Assembly: GCA_959598545.1 (NCBI GenBank)
Contig: CAUGFC010000041.1
Location: 1-14,849, forward strand
DNA from: an uncultured Olsenella sp.
Lineage (GTDB): Bacteria > Actinomycetota > Coriobacteriia > Coriobacteriales > Atopobiaceae
Direction: 5' to 3'
Length of the DNA stretch: 14,849 nucleotides
Shown here: piece after piece, positions 1-6,386 of the stretch
Numbering within the stretch: the first letter of the stretch is position 1
Layout: each line of letters starts with the position of its first letter
The notes under the pieces: generated by a model
What the model saw: the letters and a program-made list of their open reading frames with translations, nothing else
Database searches by the model: none
What the model was told of the DNA's origin: nothing
Translations under genes and position numbers: made by a program

Positions 1-1467
1 GAGCACCACGACGACGTCGTAGTCCGTGGAGTAGCCCTCGGTGTTCTCCGCGACGTTGCCCTCGCTGATGCCGAGCGTCTGAGCCACGCCGAGCGCCGCG
101 GAGCGGGAGCCGCCGTTGTAGTAGACCCACGAGGCCGTGTGGTCCATGGACTCGTCGCTGTCGGCGTAGGGGGAGAAGCCCGCGCCTTCGAGCTCGGTGG
201 ACTTGCTCGCCGCGAGGCCGCTCACCTCGGTGCCGTTGAGGACGAGGACCCTGCCGGAGAAGGTCGGCTCGTCGGTGGAGTTCGCGGCGTCGTCCTCGGC
301 CTGGGACGAGGAGCTGACGCCGATGGAGCCGGCGACGCCCGCGGTGAGGTCCTGGCTCTCGTCCTCGTACGGGGGCAGGCCGGCGTCGACGCGCTCCATC
401 ATCTCCATCCAGGAGGACTCGATGGGGATCTCGTACCAGAGGTCGTTGATGTACTGGGAGTCGGTGGGCGTCTGGCCGGAGTAGAAGCCGCTGTCCACGT
501 CGAAGTCCTGAAACTGCATCGCGAGGCTCACGATGTCAGTGACGCTCAGGGGGTAGACCGTGACGCTCTCGGCGAGCGTGGAGACGGTGTTGGCCATGGT
601 GACCGGGTCGAGCTTCAGGATCTTCTTCACGATGGCGCCAATGATCATGCGCTGGTTTGCGGCGCGGTAGAAGTCGCCTCCGCCGTAGGCGTCATAGGCG
701 TGACGCGAGCGCGCGAGCGCGAGGGCGGTCTTGCCGTCGAGGTGATGCTCGCCCGCCTCGAGGTTGATGTGGGCGTAGCGCTCGTCCACGACGTCGACCG
801 GGAGGGTGACGTCGATGCCGCCGATGGCGTCGACGATGGAGATGAGCTGCTCGAAGTCGATCTCGGCGTAGGCGGAGATCTCGACTCCGGCAAAGTCCTC
901 GACGACCTCCATCATGTAGGCGCCCTGGCCGATCGAGTAGGCGTCGTTGATCTTGCGCGTGCCGTTGACGCCCATGTCGACCATGGTGTCGCGCGGGATG
1001 GAGATGAGCGTGACCTTCTGCGCCGGCGCGTCGACGCGGGCGAGGATGATCGTGTCGGAGCGGAAGTTGGAGGCGTCGGAGCCCCAGGACTCGGCGCGTC
1101 CCTCGCTCTTGTCGACGCCCAGAAGCAGCATGTAGAAGGGGTCCTGCGGCTTGACGGGCTCGGTGAGCTGCGCCTTGAGCTCGTCGGGGACGTTCTGGCT
1201 GAGGGCGCCGTTGATGCGGATTATGTAGGCGGCAGCGGCGACGCCCACGCCGACGAAGGCGACGAGGAGCGTGACGAGAAGGACGCGCAGCACGCGCCCG
1301 CGACGCTTCTTCCTGCGACGGGTGGTGTAGGACCCGATGCCCTCCGCGCGGCTTGCCGCGTGGCGCGGGGAAGAAGAGGAGGAGCGACGGCTCGTGCTGG
1401 GAGCCTGTGAGGACATTCCGGCGCCGTGTCGGCTCTGCGAGAGTCGGACCTGCTCGGCGCTTGTCAT
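1..1467 (-). CDS. LytR-CpsA-Psr (LCP) family cell-wall polymer ligase, 3' end cut by window edge
   Basis: This gene is open through base 1, giving 489 residues without the stop. LCP proteins transfer undecaprenyl-linked anionic or glycopolymers onto peptidoglycan at the outer face of the membrane. Visible order: a basic, Ser/Arg-rich cytoplasmic tail (1-57) with RRRKKRRGR; one membrane helix (about 58-83); the LCP catalytic domain (about 110-285) with LLLGVDK, RSDTIILARVD, ISIPRDTMVDM, RKINDAYSIG, GGIDVTLP, LARSRH and FYRAANQR, which supply the Arg/Asp residues that bind pyrophosphate and metal; a Ser/Asp-rich linker (about 365-400); and a LytR_C domain (from about 403) with VLVLNGTEVSGLAA. 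Only a few C-terminal residues are probably missing. The ATG start at 1467 has a weak ribosome site. An in-frame TTG at 1494-1492, four bases after GGGAGG, would add nine residues and is a serious alternative. It is divergent from guaA. The family call is firm; the polymer attached is unknown. Confidence 0.93.
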   Translation of the reverse strand, partial: MTSAEQVRLSQSRHGAGMSSQAPSTSRRSSSSSPRHAASRAEGIGSYTTRRRKKRRGRVLRVLLVTLLVAFVGVGVAAAAYIIRINGALSQNVPDELKAQLTEPVKPQDPFYMLLLGVDKSEGRAESWGSDASNFRSDTIILARVDAPAQKVTLISIPRDTMVDMGVNGTRKINDAYSIGQGAYMMEVVEDFAGVEISAYAEIDFEQLISIVDAIGGIDVTLPVDVVDERYAHINLEAGEHHLDGKTALALARSRHAYDAYGGGDFYRAANQRMIIGAIVKKILKLDPVTMANTVSTLAESVTVYPLSVTDIVSLAMQFQDFDVDSGFYSGQTPTDSQYINDLWYEIPIESSWMEMMERVDAGLPPYEDESQDLTAGVAGSIGVSSSSQAEDDAANSTDEPTFSGRVLVLNGTEVSGLAASKSTELEGAGFSPYADSDESMDHTASWVYYNGGSRSAALGVAQTLGISEGNVAENTEGYSTDYDVVVVL

Positions 1468-1514
1468 GCGACGATGGGTCTTTCTTTCGGCCAAGGGGCC
1501 TCCCTAATGCCTTT

Positions 1515-1541
1515 CGGGGCAAAGCCCCGTCAGAAGGACGG
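1515..1541 (-). promoter_or_regulatory. Overlapping hairpins in the LCP gene leader
   Basis: CGGGGC (1515-1520), loop AAA, GCCCCG (1524-1529) forms a 6-bp GC stem. CCGTC (1527-1531), loop AGAAG, GACGG (1537-1541) forms a second stem. The two share bases 1527-1529, so they cannot both form fully. In the minus-strand transcript they sit just upstream of the GGGAGG and the candidate start codons. Seen: the complementarity. Inferred: a leader structure that could affect translation or early termination. No U-tract follows. Confidence 0.4.
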
Positions 1542-1558
1542 TCGGACTTGTCAATGAT

Positions 1559-1578
1559 AGGCAAGCGAGATGTTGCCT
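1559..1578. repeat. 6-bp inverted repeat in the LCP/guaA divergent region
   Basis: AGGCAA (1559-1564), eight bases, TTGCCT (1573-1578). It is a perfect 6-bp inverted repeat in the stretch that must carry promoters for both divergent genes, upstream of the guaA candidate promoter. It could be an operator half-site pair, but six base pairs alone is weak evidence. Confidence 0.3.
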
Positions 1579-1587
1579 GAGTGTAAG

Positions 1588-1616
1588 TGGCCAAAAATCG
1601 CGCTATTCTCTATAAA
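1588..1616 (+). promoter_or_regulatory. Candidate guaA promoter
   Basis: TATAAA (1611-1616, 5 of 6 to the -10 consensus) lies 17 bases after TGGCCA (1588-1593, 4 of 6 to the -35 consensus). It would give a leader of roughly 40 bases before the ATG at 1665. The stretch is locally AT-rich, unlike the surrounding coding DNA. No guanine/xanthine riboswitch-like structure is evident. Confidence 0.45.
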
Positions 1617-1664
1617 CTGTCACTGTTTGATGATGGTCGGTACCAGCAAAGGGAGAAGACACCT

Positions 1665-3254
1665 ATGAGCGAGGCTACGCCCAGGCAGTTCGTGGCGGTT
1701 CTGGACTTCGGCGCCCAGTACGGGCAGCTGATCGCACGTCGCGTGCGCGACCTGCATGTCTATTCGGAGATCGTGCCGTGCGACATCCCTGCGGACGAGC
1801 TCGCCGCCATGGGCCCCTCCGCGCTGATTCTCTCCGGCGGCCCGGCGAGCGTGTACGCCGAGGACGCGCCGACCGTTGACCCCGCGATCTTCGAGCTGGG
1901 CCTGCCGGTGCTGGGCTTCTGCTACGGCCACCAGACCATGGCCGTGGCGCTGGGCGGCGAGGTCGCGCACTCCGAGGTGGGCGAGTACGGCCCGGCGACC
2001 ATCGTGCGCGACGGTGAGTCCACGCTGTTCGCGGGCACGCCCGACGAGCAGACCGTCTGGATGAGCCACCGCGACGCCGTGAGCCGCGTGCCCGAGGGCT
2101 TCGTCGTCACGTCGCACACGGACGTGTGCCCGGTGGCGTCCATGGAGTGCGCCGAGCGCAGGTTCTTCTCGACCCAGTTCCACCCGGAGGTGCGCCACAC
2201 CGAGTACGGCCGCACGCTGCTTGAGAACTTCCTCTTCGGCGTCTGCGGACTCGAGGCCACGTGGACCATGGACAACATCATCGACGAGAAGGTCGCGGAG
2301 ATCCGCGCGCAGGTGGGCGACCGCAAGGTGATCCTGGGCCTCTCCGGCGGCGTTGACTCCTCCGTGGTGGCCGCGCTCGTGCACCGTGCGATCGGCGACC
2401 AGCTGACCTGCGTCTTCGTGAACCATGGCATGCTGCGTAAGGGCGAGCCCGAGATGGTCGAGGAGGTCTTCCGCGACCAGTTCCAGGTCCCGCTCGTGCA
2501 CGTGCACGCCGAGCAGCGCTACGAGCGCCTGCTCGCCGGCGTGACCGAGCCGGAGGAGAAGCGCCGTCGCATCGGCTCCGAGTTCTGGAAGGTCTTCTTC
2601 GACGAGGCCCAGCGCATCGGCGGCGTGGAGATGCTCGCGCAGGGTACCATCTACCCCGACATCATCGAGTCCGGCGCGCGCAAGACCGGCGGCAAGGCCT
2701 CCACGATCAAGAGCCACCACAACCTGATCCCGTTCCCCGAGGGCGTGCACTTCGACCTCATCGAGCCGCTTGACCACTTCTTCAAGGACGAGGTGCGCGA
2801 GCTGGGCGTGGCGCTCGGCCTGCCGGACCGCATGGTCTACCGCCAGCCGTTCCCGGGCCCGGGCCTGGCGATCCGCATCATCGGCGAGGTGACCTCCGAG
2901 AAGCTGGAGATCCTCAAGAACGCCGACGCCATCGTGCGCGAGGAGCTGGACGCCTACAACGAGCGCCTCTTCGAGGAGACCGGGGAGCGCAACTCCGAGC
3001 ACAGCTGCTGGCAGTACTTTGCCGTGCTGCCCGACATCCGCTCGGTGGGCGTCATGGGCGACGAGCGTACCTACGCGCGCCCGGTGATCGTGCGCGCGGT
3101 GGAGTCGAGCGACGCGATGACCGCGGACTGGGCGAAGCTGCCCTACGACGTGCTGGGCAAGATCTCCAGCCGCATCGTTGCCGAGGCCCCCGGCGTGAAC
3201 CGCGTGGTCTACGACGTCACGCCCAAGCCGCCCGCCACGATCGAGTGGGAGTAA
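1665..3254 (+). CDS. guaA: GMP synthase (glutamine-hydrolysing)
   Basis: Converts XMP to GMP in the cytosol using ATP and ammonia released from glutamine. The 529 residues fit the family (about 510-530). The N-terminal class I amidotransferase domain (about 8-190) has the nucleophile Cys86 in GFCYGHQ and the partners His173 and Glu175 in QFHPEV. The ATP pyrophosphatase domain has the P-loop SGGVDS (227-232). The C-terminal dimerisation domain contains QGTIYPDIIESG and ends in DVTPKPPATIEWE, the conserved terminus. The reading frame stays open upstream to 1587, but the ATG at 1665 is chosen because GGGAG lies about nine bases before it and because the upstream 26 residues would overlap the candidate promoter. 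It is a single-gene unit, divergent from the LCP gene. Complete, nothing missing. Confidence 0.98.
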   Translation: MSEATPRQFVAVLDFGAQYGQLIARRVRDLHVYSEIVPCDIPADELAAMGPSALILSGGPASVYAEDAPTVDPAIFELGLPVLGFCYGHQTMAVALGGEVAHSEVGEYGPATIVRDGESTLFAGTPDEQTVWMSHRDAVSRVPEGFVVTSHTDVCPVASMECAERRFFSTQFHPEVRHTEYGRTLLENFLFGVCGLEATWTMDNIIDEKVAEIRAQVGDRKVILGLSGGVDSSVVAALVHRAIGDQLTCVFVNHGMLRKGEPEMVEEVFRDQFQVPLVHVHAEQRYERLLAGVTEPEEKRRRIGSEFWKVFFDEAQRIGGVEMLAQGTIYPDIIESGARKTGGKASTIKSHHNLIPFPEGVHFDLIEPLDHFFKDEVRELGVALGLPDRMVYRQPFPGPGLAIRIIGEVTSEKLEILKNADAIVREELDAYNERLFEETGERNSEHSCWQYFAVLPDIRSVGVMGDERTYARPVIVRAVESSDAMTADWAKLPYDVLGKISSRIVAEAPGVNRVVYDVTPKPPATIEWE

Positions 3255-3285
3255 TTATTCAGGAAGCTATGGGGGTATAAACCGC

Positions 3286-3302
3286 CATTTTTGACAAAAA
3301 TG
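3286..3302. repeat. Palindrome CATTTTT-GAC-AAAAATG downstream of guaA
   Basis: A perfect 7-bp inverted repeat with a 3-base centre, 31 bases after the guaA stop. In RNA it would give an A/U stem that could be clamped by GGGG/CCCC across a ten-base bulge. No U-tract follows on the plus strand, so it is not a standard terminator. It also contains TTGACA (3291-3296), a perfect -35 match, but no good -10 lies 16-18 bases further on. Confidence 0.45.
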
Positions 3303-3569
3303 CCCCGATAAACGCGATATTTGCTATGCCGGTCCAAGTCGAGAGGCTGGGGCTGGCATACGTTTGTTTGGACGGTAGGACCAGCTCGAGCGGGTTTGCC
3401 CCCTCTGTCACTATGGCGTCGCGGTGCGTCCGCCGGAATTTGCCGGTGCGGCAAGTCGTGCCTCATACATGGCAATCATGGGGCTCGATGCTGGGACGCC
3501 GCGGGGCGAGGCGCTTCCTCGGGCGCTCCTTCGGCCCCGTTCCTGCGGCAGAAGGCCGAGCTGGGCACA

Positions 3570-3578
3570 TGTTAGAAT
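3570..3578 (+). promoter_or_regulatory. Candidate extended -10 promoter for the small membrane protein
   Basis: TG-T-TAGAAT (3570-3578) matches the extended -10 pattern TGnTATAAT except for one base. No clear -35 lies upstream, as is usual for extended -10 promoters. The start point would be near 3585, about 50 bases before the ATG at 3634. Confidence 0.4.
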
Positions 3579-3633
3579 TTCTCTGCATGATCACCGCTGG
3601 CAAGTGTCAACGCCTCAAGTTTGGAGGGCGCGC

Positions 3634-4113
3634 ATGGACCACGATTTCTACGAGTGGGCGTCCGAGGCCCCGATGCGCACGCCCGACGGCTTTTCGGAGG
3701 CTGCGACTGCGGCGGGGGTTGCCGCCTCGGTTGCGGAGCGAAACGAGATGCTGGCCTATGCGCTTCAGACCTTCGGCCGTGGCCACGCCCAGCTGCTCGG
3801 ACGCATTCTCTCTGGTTATGAAAAGGCGAAGAGACTGCAGATTCGCGGGATGATTGCCTACGCGGTGGTTGCCGTGCTGGCCCTAGTTGTTGTCCTGTCG
3901 CTCCCGCTTCCCATGGATGCGGAGCTTAGGGTCATTGTTTGGCTCTCGTTTGCCGGGCTGCTCTTCATTCCGTTCATTCCCCTGTGGATTCTGCTTTGCA
4001 ACCATCTTCTCGCACCTGACTGGAATGCCTATGCGACGTGGTATCGCCGTCGTGATCGCAAGGGGCTTGGCTTTGAGGATCTCTATCGCGCCATGGGCGT
4101 GCCGCGCCCGTAG
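3634..4113 (+). CDS. Small two-helix membrane protein, function unknown
   Basis: I do not recognise this family. The product has 159 residues: a hydrophilic, Ala- and charge-rich N-terminal part (1-70) with helix-forming stretches, two membrane segments (about 73-92 and 98-122) separated by a very short PMDAEL turn, and a basic C-terminal tail (130-159) with YRRRDRKG and a GFEDLYRAMG motif. A hairpin of two helices with both ends on the same, probably cytoplasmic, side is the simplest topology given the positive tail. The frame is open further upstream, but the ATG at 3634 is preferred because GGAGG stands about seven bases before it and an extended -10 lies about 55 bases before it. It stands alone and converges on ohyA. 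Coding potential is supported by the ribosome site and the hydrophobic pattern; no function is claimed. Confidence 0.75.
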   Translation: MDHDFYEWASEAPMRTPDGFSEAATAAGVAASVAERNEMLAYALQTFGRGHAQLLGRILSGYEKAKRLQIRGMIAYAVVAVLALVVVLSLPLPMDAELRVIVWLSFAGLLFIPFIPLWILLCNHLLAPDWNAYATWYRRRDRKGLGFEDLYRAMGVPRP

Positions 4114-4238
4114 GGGCGGGACCAGCGAGGGGCACACTTGCGTCCACGCGCCGCGCGGACGAGGTCGCGTGGGACCCGTTTCCCTCTTGCCAAGCGGGAG
4201 CAAGGTGGAGTTCCGCCTGTATTTCTCCAAAGAGGGCT

Positions 4239-4283
4239 AAAAAACGGCCTTGTTTTCGCCAATTGACGCGAAAACAAGGCCGT
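4239..4283 (-). terminator. Intrinsic terminator of ohyA
   Basis: A perfect 16-bp stem: ACGGCCTTGTTTTCGC (4244-4259) and its complement (4268-4283), with an eight-base loop. On the minus strand the stem is followed by a run of six T (bases 4244-4239), the classic rho-independent arrangement. It lies 39 bases after the ohyA stop. On the plus strand no T-run follows, so it would be a poor terminator for the converging membrane-protein gene. Confidence 0.9.
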
Positions 4284-4290
4284 GTCCAGG

Positions 4291-4323
4291 AGCGTGCAAA
4301 AGTGCCGGTCCCTTTTGCACGCT
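4291..4323 (-). repeat. 12-bp hairpin overlapping the ohyA stop codon
   Basis: AGCGTGCAAAAG (4291-4302), nine-base loop, CTTTTGCACGCT (4312-4323). The stem is perfect over 12 bp and its minus-strand 5' arm includes the last two bases of the TAG stop (4324-4322). No T-tract follows. It stands in tandem with the terminator seven bases beyond. It may stabilise the 3' end of the ohyA mRNA or be a second, weaker termination hairpin. Confidence 0.75.
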
Positions 4324-6217
4324 AGATCGCCTCGAACTCCCTCAGGACCTTCTCGATGTCCGTCCCCCTGACCTTCTTGAGTGCCTCCTTGAGCGCAAAC
4401 CGCTCGACCAAGCCGAGCTTCATGTCGGTGACCGGCTTGCCGTCGCGCAGCTTCACGCTCGCCATGAGCAGGTCGCGCACGTCAAAGACGCTGCCCCATA
4501 CCTCGGGCACGCCGCGGTCGACGTCGCAGAGCGTGTAGACGGCCTCCATGCCCGTGCGCATGGAGTACTCGGTCGTGAAGATGGTGTCGCGCGGCGTCTC
4601 GGCAAACTGGCCGATGAAGGCAAAGTTGACCGCGCCGTCGGGCACTACGTCGGGGCGGTCTCCTGCGGCCCGCGGCATGAAGAACGCCGTGATGTAGGGC
4701 ATCATGACCGGCACCGTGTTGGCGTGTCGCGCGGCGAGCTCGGCGATGCGGTCCTCGGGAACGCCCATGTGGTAGAGCCACTCCTGGCAGATCTCCTCGC
4801 CGGTGCAGTCGCGCATGGGCTTTCTCACGTAGTTGCCGGGCTCGTCGGGGAAGAGGCCGTACACCCAGACGCACAGCTCGTTCTTGGGTTGGTCGCGGAA
4901 CTGCTGCTGGCGGTTGAGCGTCCAGCTCATAAGCCAGTTGGAGTCGGTGCAGGTCACGATGCCGCCGGTGACCACGTGGCCGCTGAAGGGGTCGCGCTTG
5001 CAGATCGCCTGGATATAAGGTGGAATCTCGCCGTCGAGGGTCGTCACCGTGGCGCTCATCCACTTGGTCTTCTCGGGGTCGCCGCAGAAGGTGTCGGGAT
5101 GGCCGAAGCTGGGGTCCTGTGCCGCGATGCGGCGCCACATGTCCCAGCCGCCGCCGGGGGAGAGCTCGGGCCTCCACGCCGCGGGTCTGTCTTGCGCCCC
5201 CATGGTTGAGTTCTCGACGCAGCCGCCGTTGGTGATGAAGACGAGGTCGTCCTCGGTGAGGTCAATGACCGTGGTCGCGCCTGCCTCGGCTCCATCGACT
5301 GCCGCCGTTCGGCTCAGCACGATGCTCGTCGCCACCTTCTTCTCGGGCGAGCTGTGGGGGTTGCGCGGAAGGGTCGCCTGCTGGATACGCTGTATGGTGT
5401 CCTGGCCTGTGCCGGTGCGCGGACGCACCGGGCCCGCGCCGCCTCCGATGGAGAACCTTATGTCCTCGACCTTCGTGTTGAAGTGGAACTGCACGCCCGC
5501 GGCCTTGAGGTACTCGACGAGAGGCAAGATCATCGACTCGTACTGGTTGTACCTGGTGAAGCGCAGAGCAGAGAAGTCCGGCAGCCCGGCGATGTGGTGG
5601 ATGTAGCGCTTGATGTAGAGCTTCATCTCGAGCGCGGAGTGCCAGTTCTCGAACGCGAACATGGTGCGCCAGTACATCCAGAAGTTGGAGGAGAGCACCT
5701 CGTCGTCAAAGAAGTCGGTGATGGGACGGTCGTAGAGCTTCTCGTCCGGCGTGAAGAAGAGCTCCATGATCTCCATGGCCGCCTTGTCCGAGAGGCCGAA
5801 CTTGCCGGCGCATCCCGCGTCACGCCCGCGATCTTTCGTCGCGCGGCAGAGCGAGTAGTTGGGGTCCTCCTTGTTGAGCCAGTAGTACTCGTCAAGTACG
5901 GAGACTCCGGGCGTCTCGATGGAGGGGATGGAGCGGAACAGGTCCCACATCACCTCGAAGTGGTTGTCCATCTCGCGGCCGCCGCGCATGACGTAGCCAA
6001 GGCCGGGGATGTCGAGGCCGTCGCACGCGCCTCCCGCCACGTCGTCCTTCTCGAAGATGTGGATGTTCTTGCCCGGCATCTGGGCGTCGCGGACGAGATA
6101 GCACGCGGCGGAGAGCGCCGCCAGACCCGTGCCCACGATGTAGGCGCTCTTATGCTCGATGCCCGCGGGCTTCTTGGGACGAGCGAATGCCTCGTAGTTG
6201 CCGCTTGAATAGTACAT
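4322..6217 (-). CDS. ohyA: Oleate hydratase (FAD-dependent, MCRA family)
   Basis: Adds water across the cis-9 double bond of oleate or linoleate to give 10-hydroxy fatty acids; in gut and skin bacteria this detoxifies membrane-damaging unsaturated fatty acids. The 631-residue product starts MYYSSGNYEAFARPKKP, the typical family N-terminus. The FAD-binding glycine loop is VGTGLAALSAA (28-38). The RGGREMDNHFE motif carries Glu82, and KLYIKRYIHH carries Tyr201; these fall at the same numbers as the catalytic Glu and Tyr I recall for the Staphylococcus aureus enzyme. Later conserved blocks include TDSNWLMSW, PVMMPYITAFFMPR and DTIFTTEYSMRTGMEAVY. A Gly/Pro/Arg-rich stretch (about 256-292) looks like an insert compared with my memory of S. 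aureus OhyA. The ATG at 6217 follows AAAGGTG; the frame is open upstream (another in-frame ATG at 6299) but that sequence does not look conserved. Downstream of tetR, same strand. Confidence 0.96.
   Translation of the reverse strand: MYYSSGNYEAFARPKKPAGIEHKSAYIVGTGLAALSAACYLVRDAQMPGKNIHIFEKDDVAGGACDGLDIPGLGYVMRGGREMDNHFEVMWDLFRSIPSIETPGVSVLDEYYWLNKEDPNYSLCRATKDRGRDAGCAGKFGLSDKAAMEIMELFFTPDEKLYDRPITDFFDDEVLSSNFWMYWRTMFAFENWHSALEMKLYIKRYIHHIAGLPDFSALRFTRYNQYESMILPLVEYLKAAGVQFHFNTKVEDIRFSIGGGAGPVRPRTGTGQDTIQRIQQATLPRNPHSSPEKKVATSIVLSRTAAVDGAEAGATTVIDLTEDDLVFITNGGCVENSTMGAQDRPAAWRPELSPGGGWDMWRRIAAQDPSFGHPDTFCGDPEKTKWMSATVTTLDGEIPPYIQAICKRDPFSGHVVTGGIVTCTDSNWLMSWTLNRQQQFRDQPKNELCVWVYGLFPDEPGNYVRKPMRDCTGEEICQEWLYHMGVPEDRIAELAARHANTVPVMMPYITAFFMPRAAGDRPDVVPDGAVNFAFIGQFAETPRDTIFTTEYSMRTGMEAVYTLCDVDRGVPEVWGSVFDVRDLLMASVKLRDGKPVTDMKLGLVERFALKEALKKVRGTDIEKVLREFEAI
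5412..5431. repeat. 8-bp hairpin inside the ohyA insert
   Basis: CCGGTGCG (5412-5419), tetraloop CGGA, CGCACCGG (5424-5431). It is a perfect 8-bp stem within the coding region, exactly in the part encoding the Gly/Pro/Arg-rich insert of the oleate hydratase. This suggests that the insert may derive from an in-frame palindromic element or a repeat-driven expansion; chance is possible in DNA this GC-rich. Confidence 0.55.
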
Positions 6218-6266
6218 GGTCGCACCTTTCTTACGTGCGCACCGGGCGTGTCCGATGCGTCTGGTT

Positions 6267-6300
6267 CCATGGTGGGTCCGCGACGGGCGGCGCACCATGG
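6267..6300. repeat. 8-bp inverted repeat in the ohyA leader
   Basis: CCATGGTG (6267-6274), 18 bases, CACCATGG (6293-6300): a perfect match. It sits 50-83 bases upstream of the ohyA start, inside the presumed transcript. Its distal arm overlaps a second pairing, GCACC (6292-6296) with GGTGC, so alternative folds are possible. It could be an operator or a leader hairpin. Confidence 0.5.
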
Positions 6301-6313
6301 GCAGAACGGTGCC

Positions 6314-6351
6314 TCTGTACGGTTTCTTATCAATGCGGCCGGATTGTACAG
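6314..6351. promoter_or_regulatory. Spaced inverted repeat TCTGTAC/GTACAGA, candidate operator of the ohyA promoter
   Basis: TCTGTAC (6314-6320) and GTACAGA (6345-6351) are perfect inverted copies 31 bp apart centre to centre, near three helical turns. The second copy overlaps a minus-strand TACAAT (6348-6343), a 5-of-6 match to a -10 hexamer that could drive ohyA; the -35 is not clear. A TetR-type regulator is encoded directly upstream, so repression or fatty-acid-responsive control is a reasonable inference, not shown. Confidence 0.35.
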
Positions 6352-6386
6352 ACGGGCGAGAAGAACGGGCGAGGCCCGCGCCCCCA

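Larger units (their letters stand above)
3255..3633. other. 379-base gap without a convincing gene, rich in inverted repeats
   Basis: Starts AT-rich, then becomes GC-rich. It holds: a 17-base palindrome CATTTTT-GAC-AAAAATG (3286-3302), flanked by GGGG (3271-3274) and CCCC (3303-3306); CCG(G)TCCAA (3329-3337) facing TTGGACGG (3368-3375), 8 bp with one bulge; TTGCCG-GTG-CGGCAA (3440-3454); and TCGGCC (3531-3536) facing GGCCGA (3554-3559), around an inner CTGCGGCAG. Open frames here have no ribosome site and no recognisable protein. A structured RNA is possible but I recognise no known family: there is no tRNA T-loop and no SRP or RNase P signature. Confidence 0.5.

Noticed and set aside
139..1410. 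Plus-strand 423-residue frame across the LCP gene
   Set aside because: Antisense of a clear LCP protein; Val/Gly/Asp/Leu-rich composition typical of high-GC shadow frames.
1620..3002. Minus-strand 460-residue frame across guaA
   Set aside because: Antisense shadow of a complete GuaA; composition is His/Arg/Leu-rich with no domain.
3291..3330. Promoter made of TTGACA (3291) and TGCTATGCC (3322)
   Set aside because: The distance between the two elements is 28 bases, too far for a normal promoter.
3209..3475. Minus-strand 88-residue frame ending SHSIVAGGLGVTS
   Set aside because: Its end is the antisense of the conserved GuaA C-terminus (DVTPKPPATIEWE), a known source of spurious small proteins; it has no ribosome site.
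4250..5209. Plus-strand frames across ohyA
   Set aside because: Antisense shadow of oleate hydratase; no ribosome site, and it starts inside the ohyA terminator stem.
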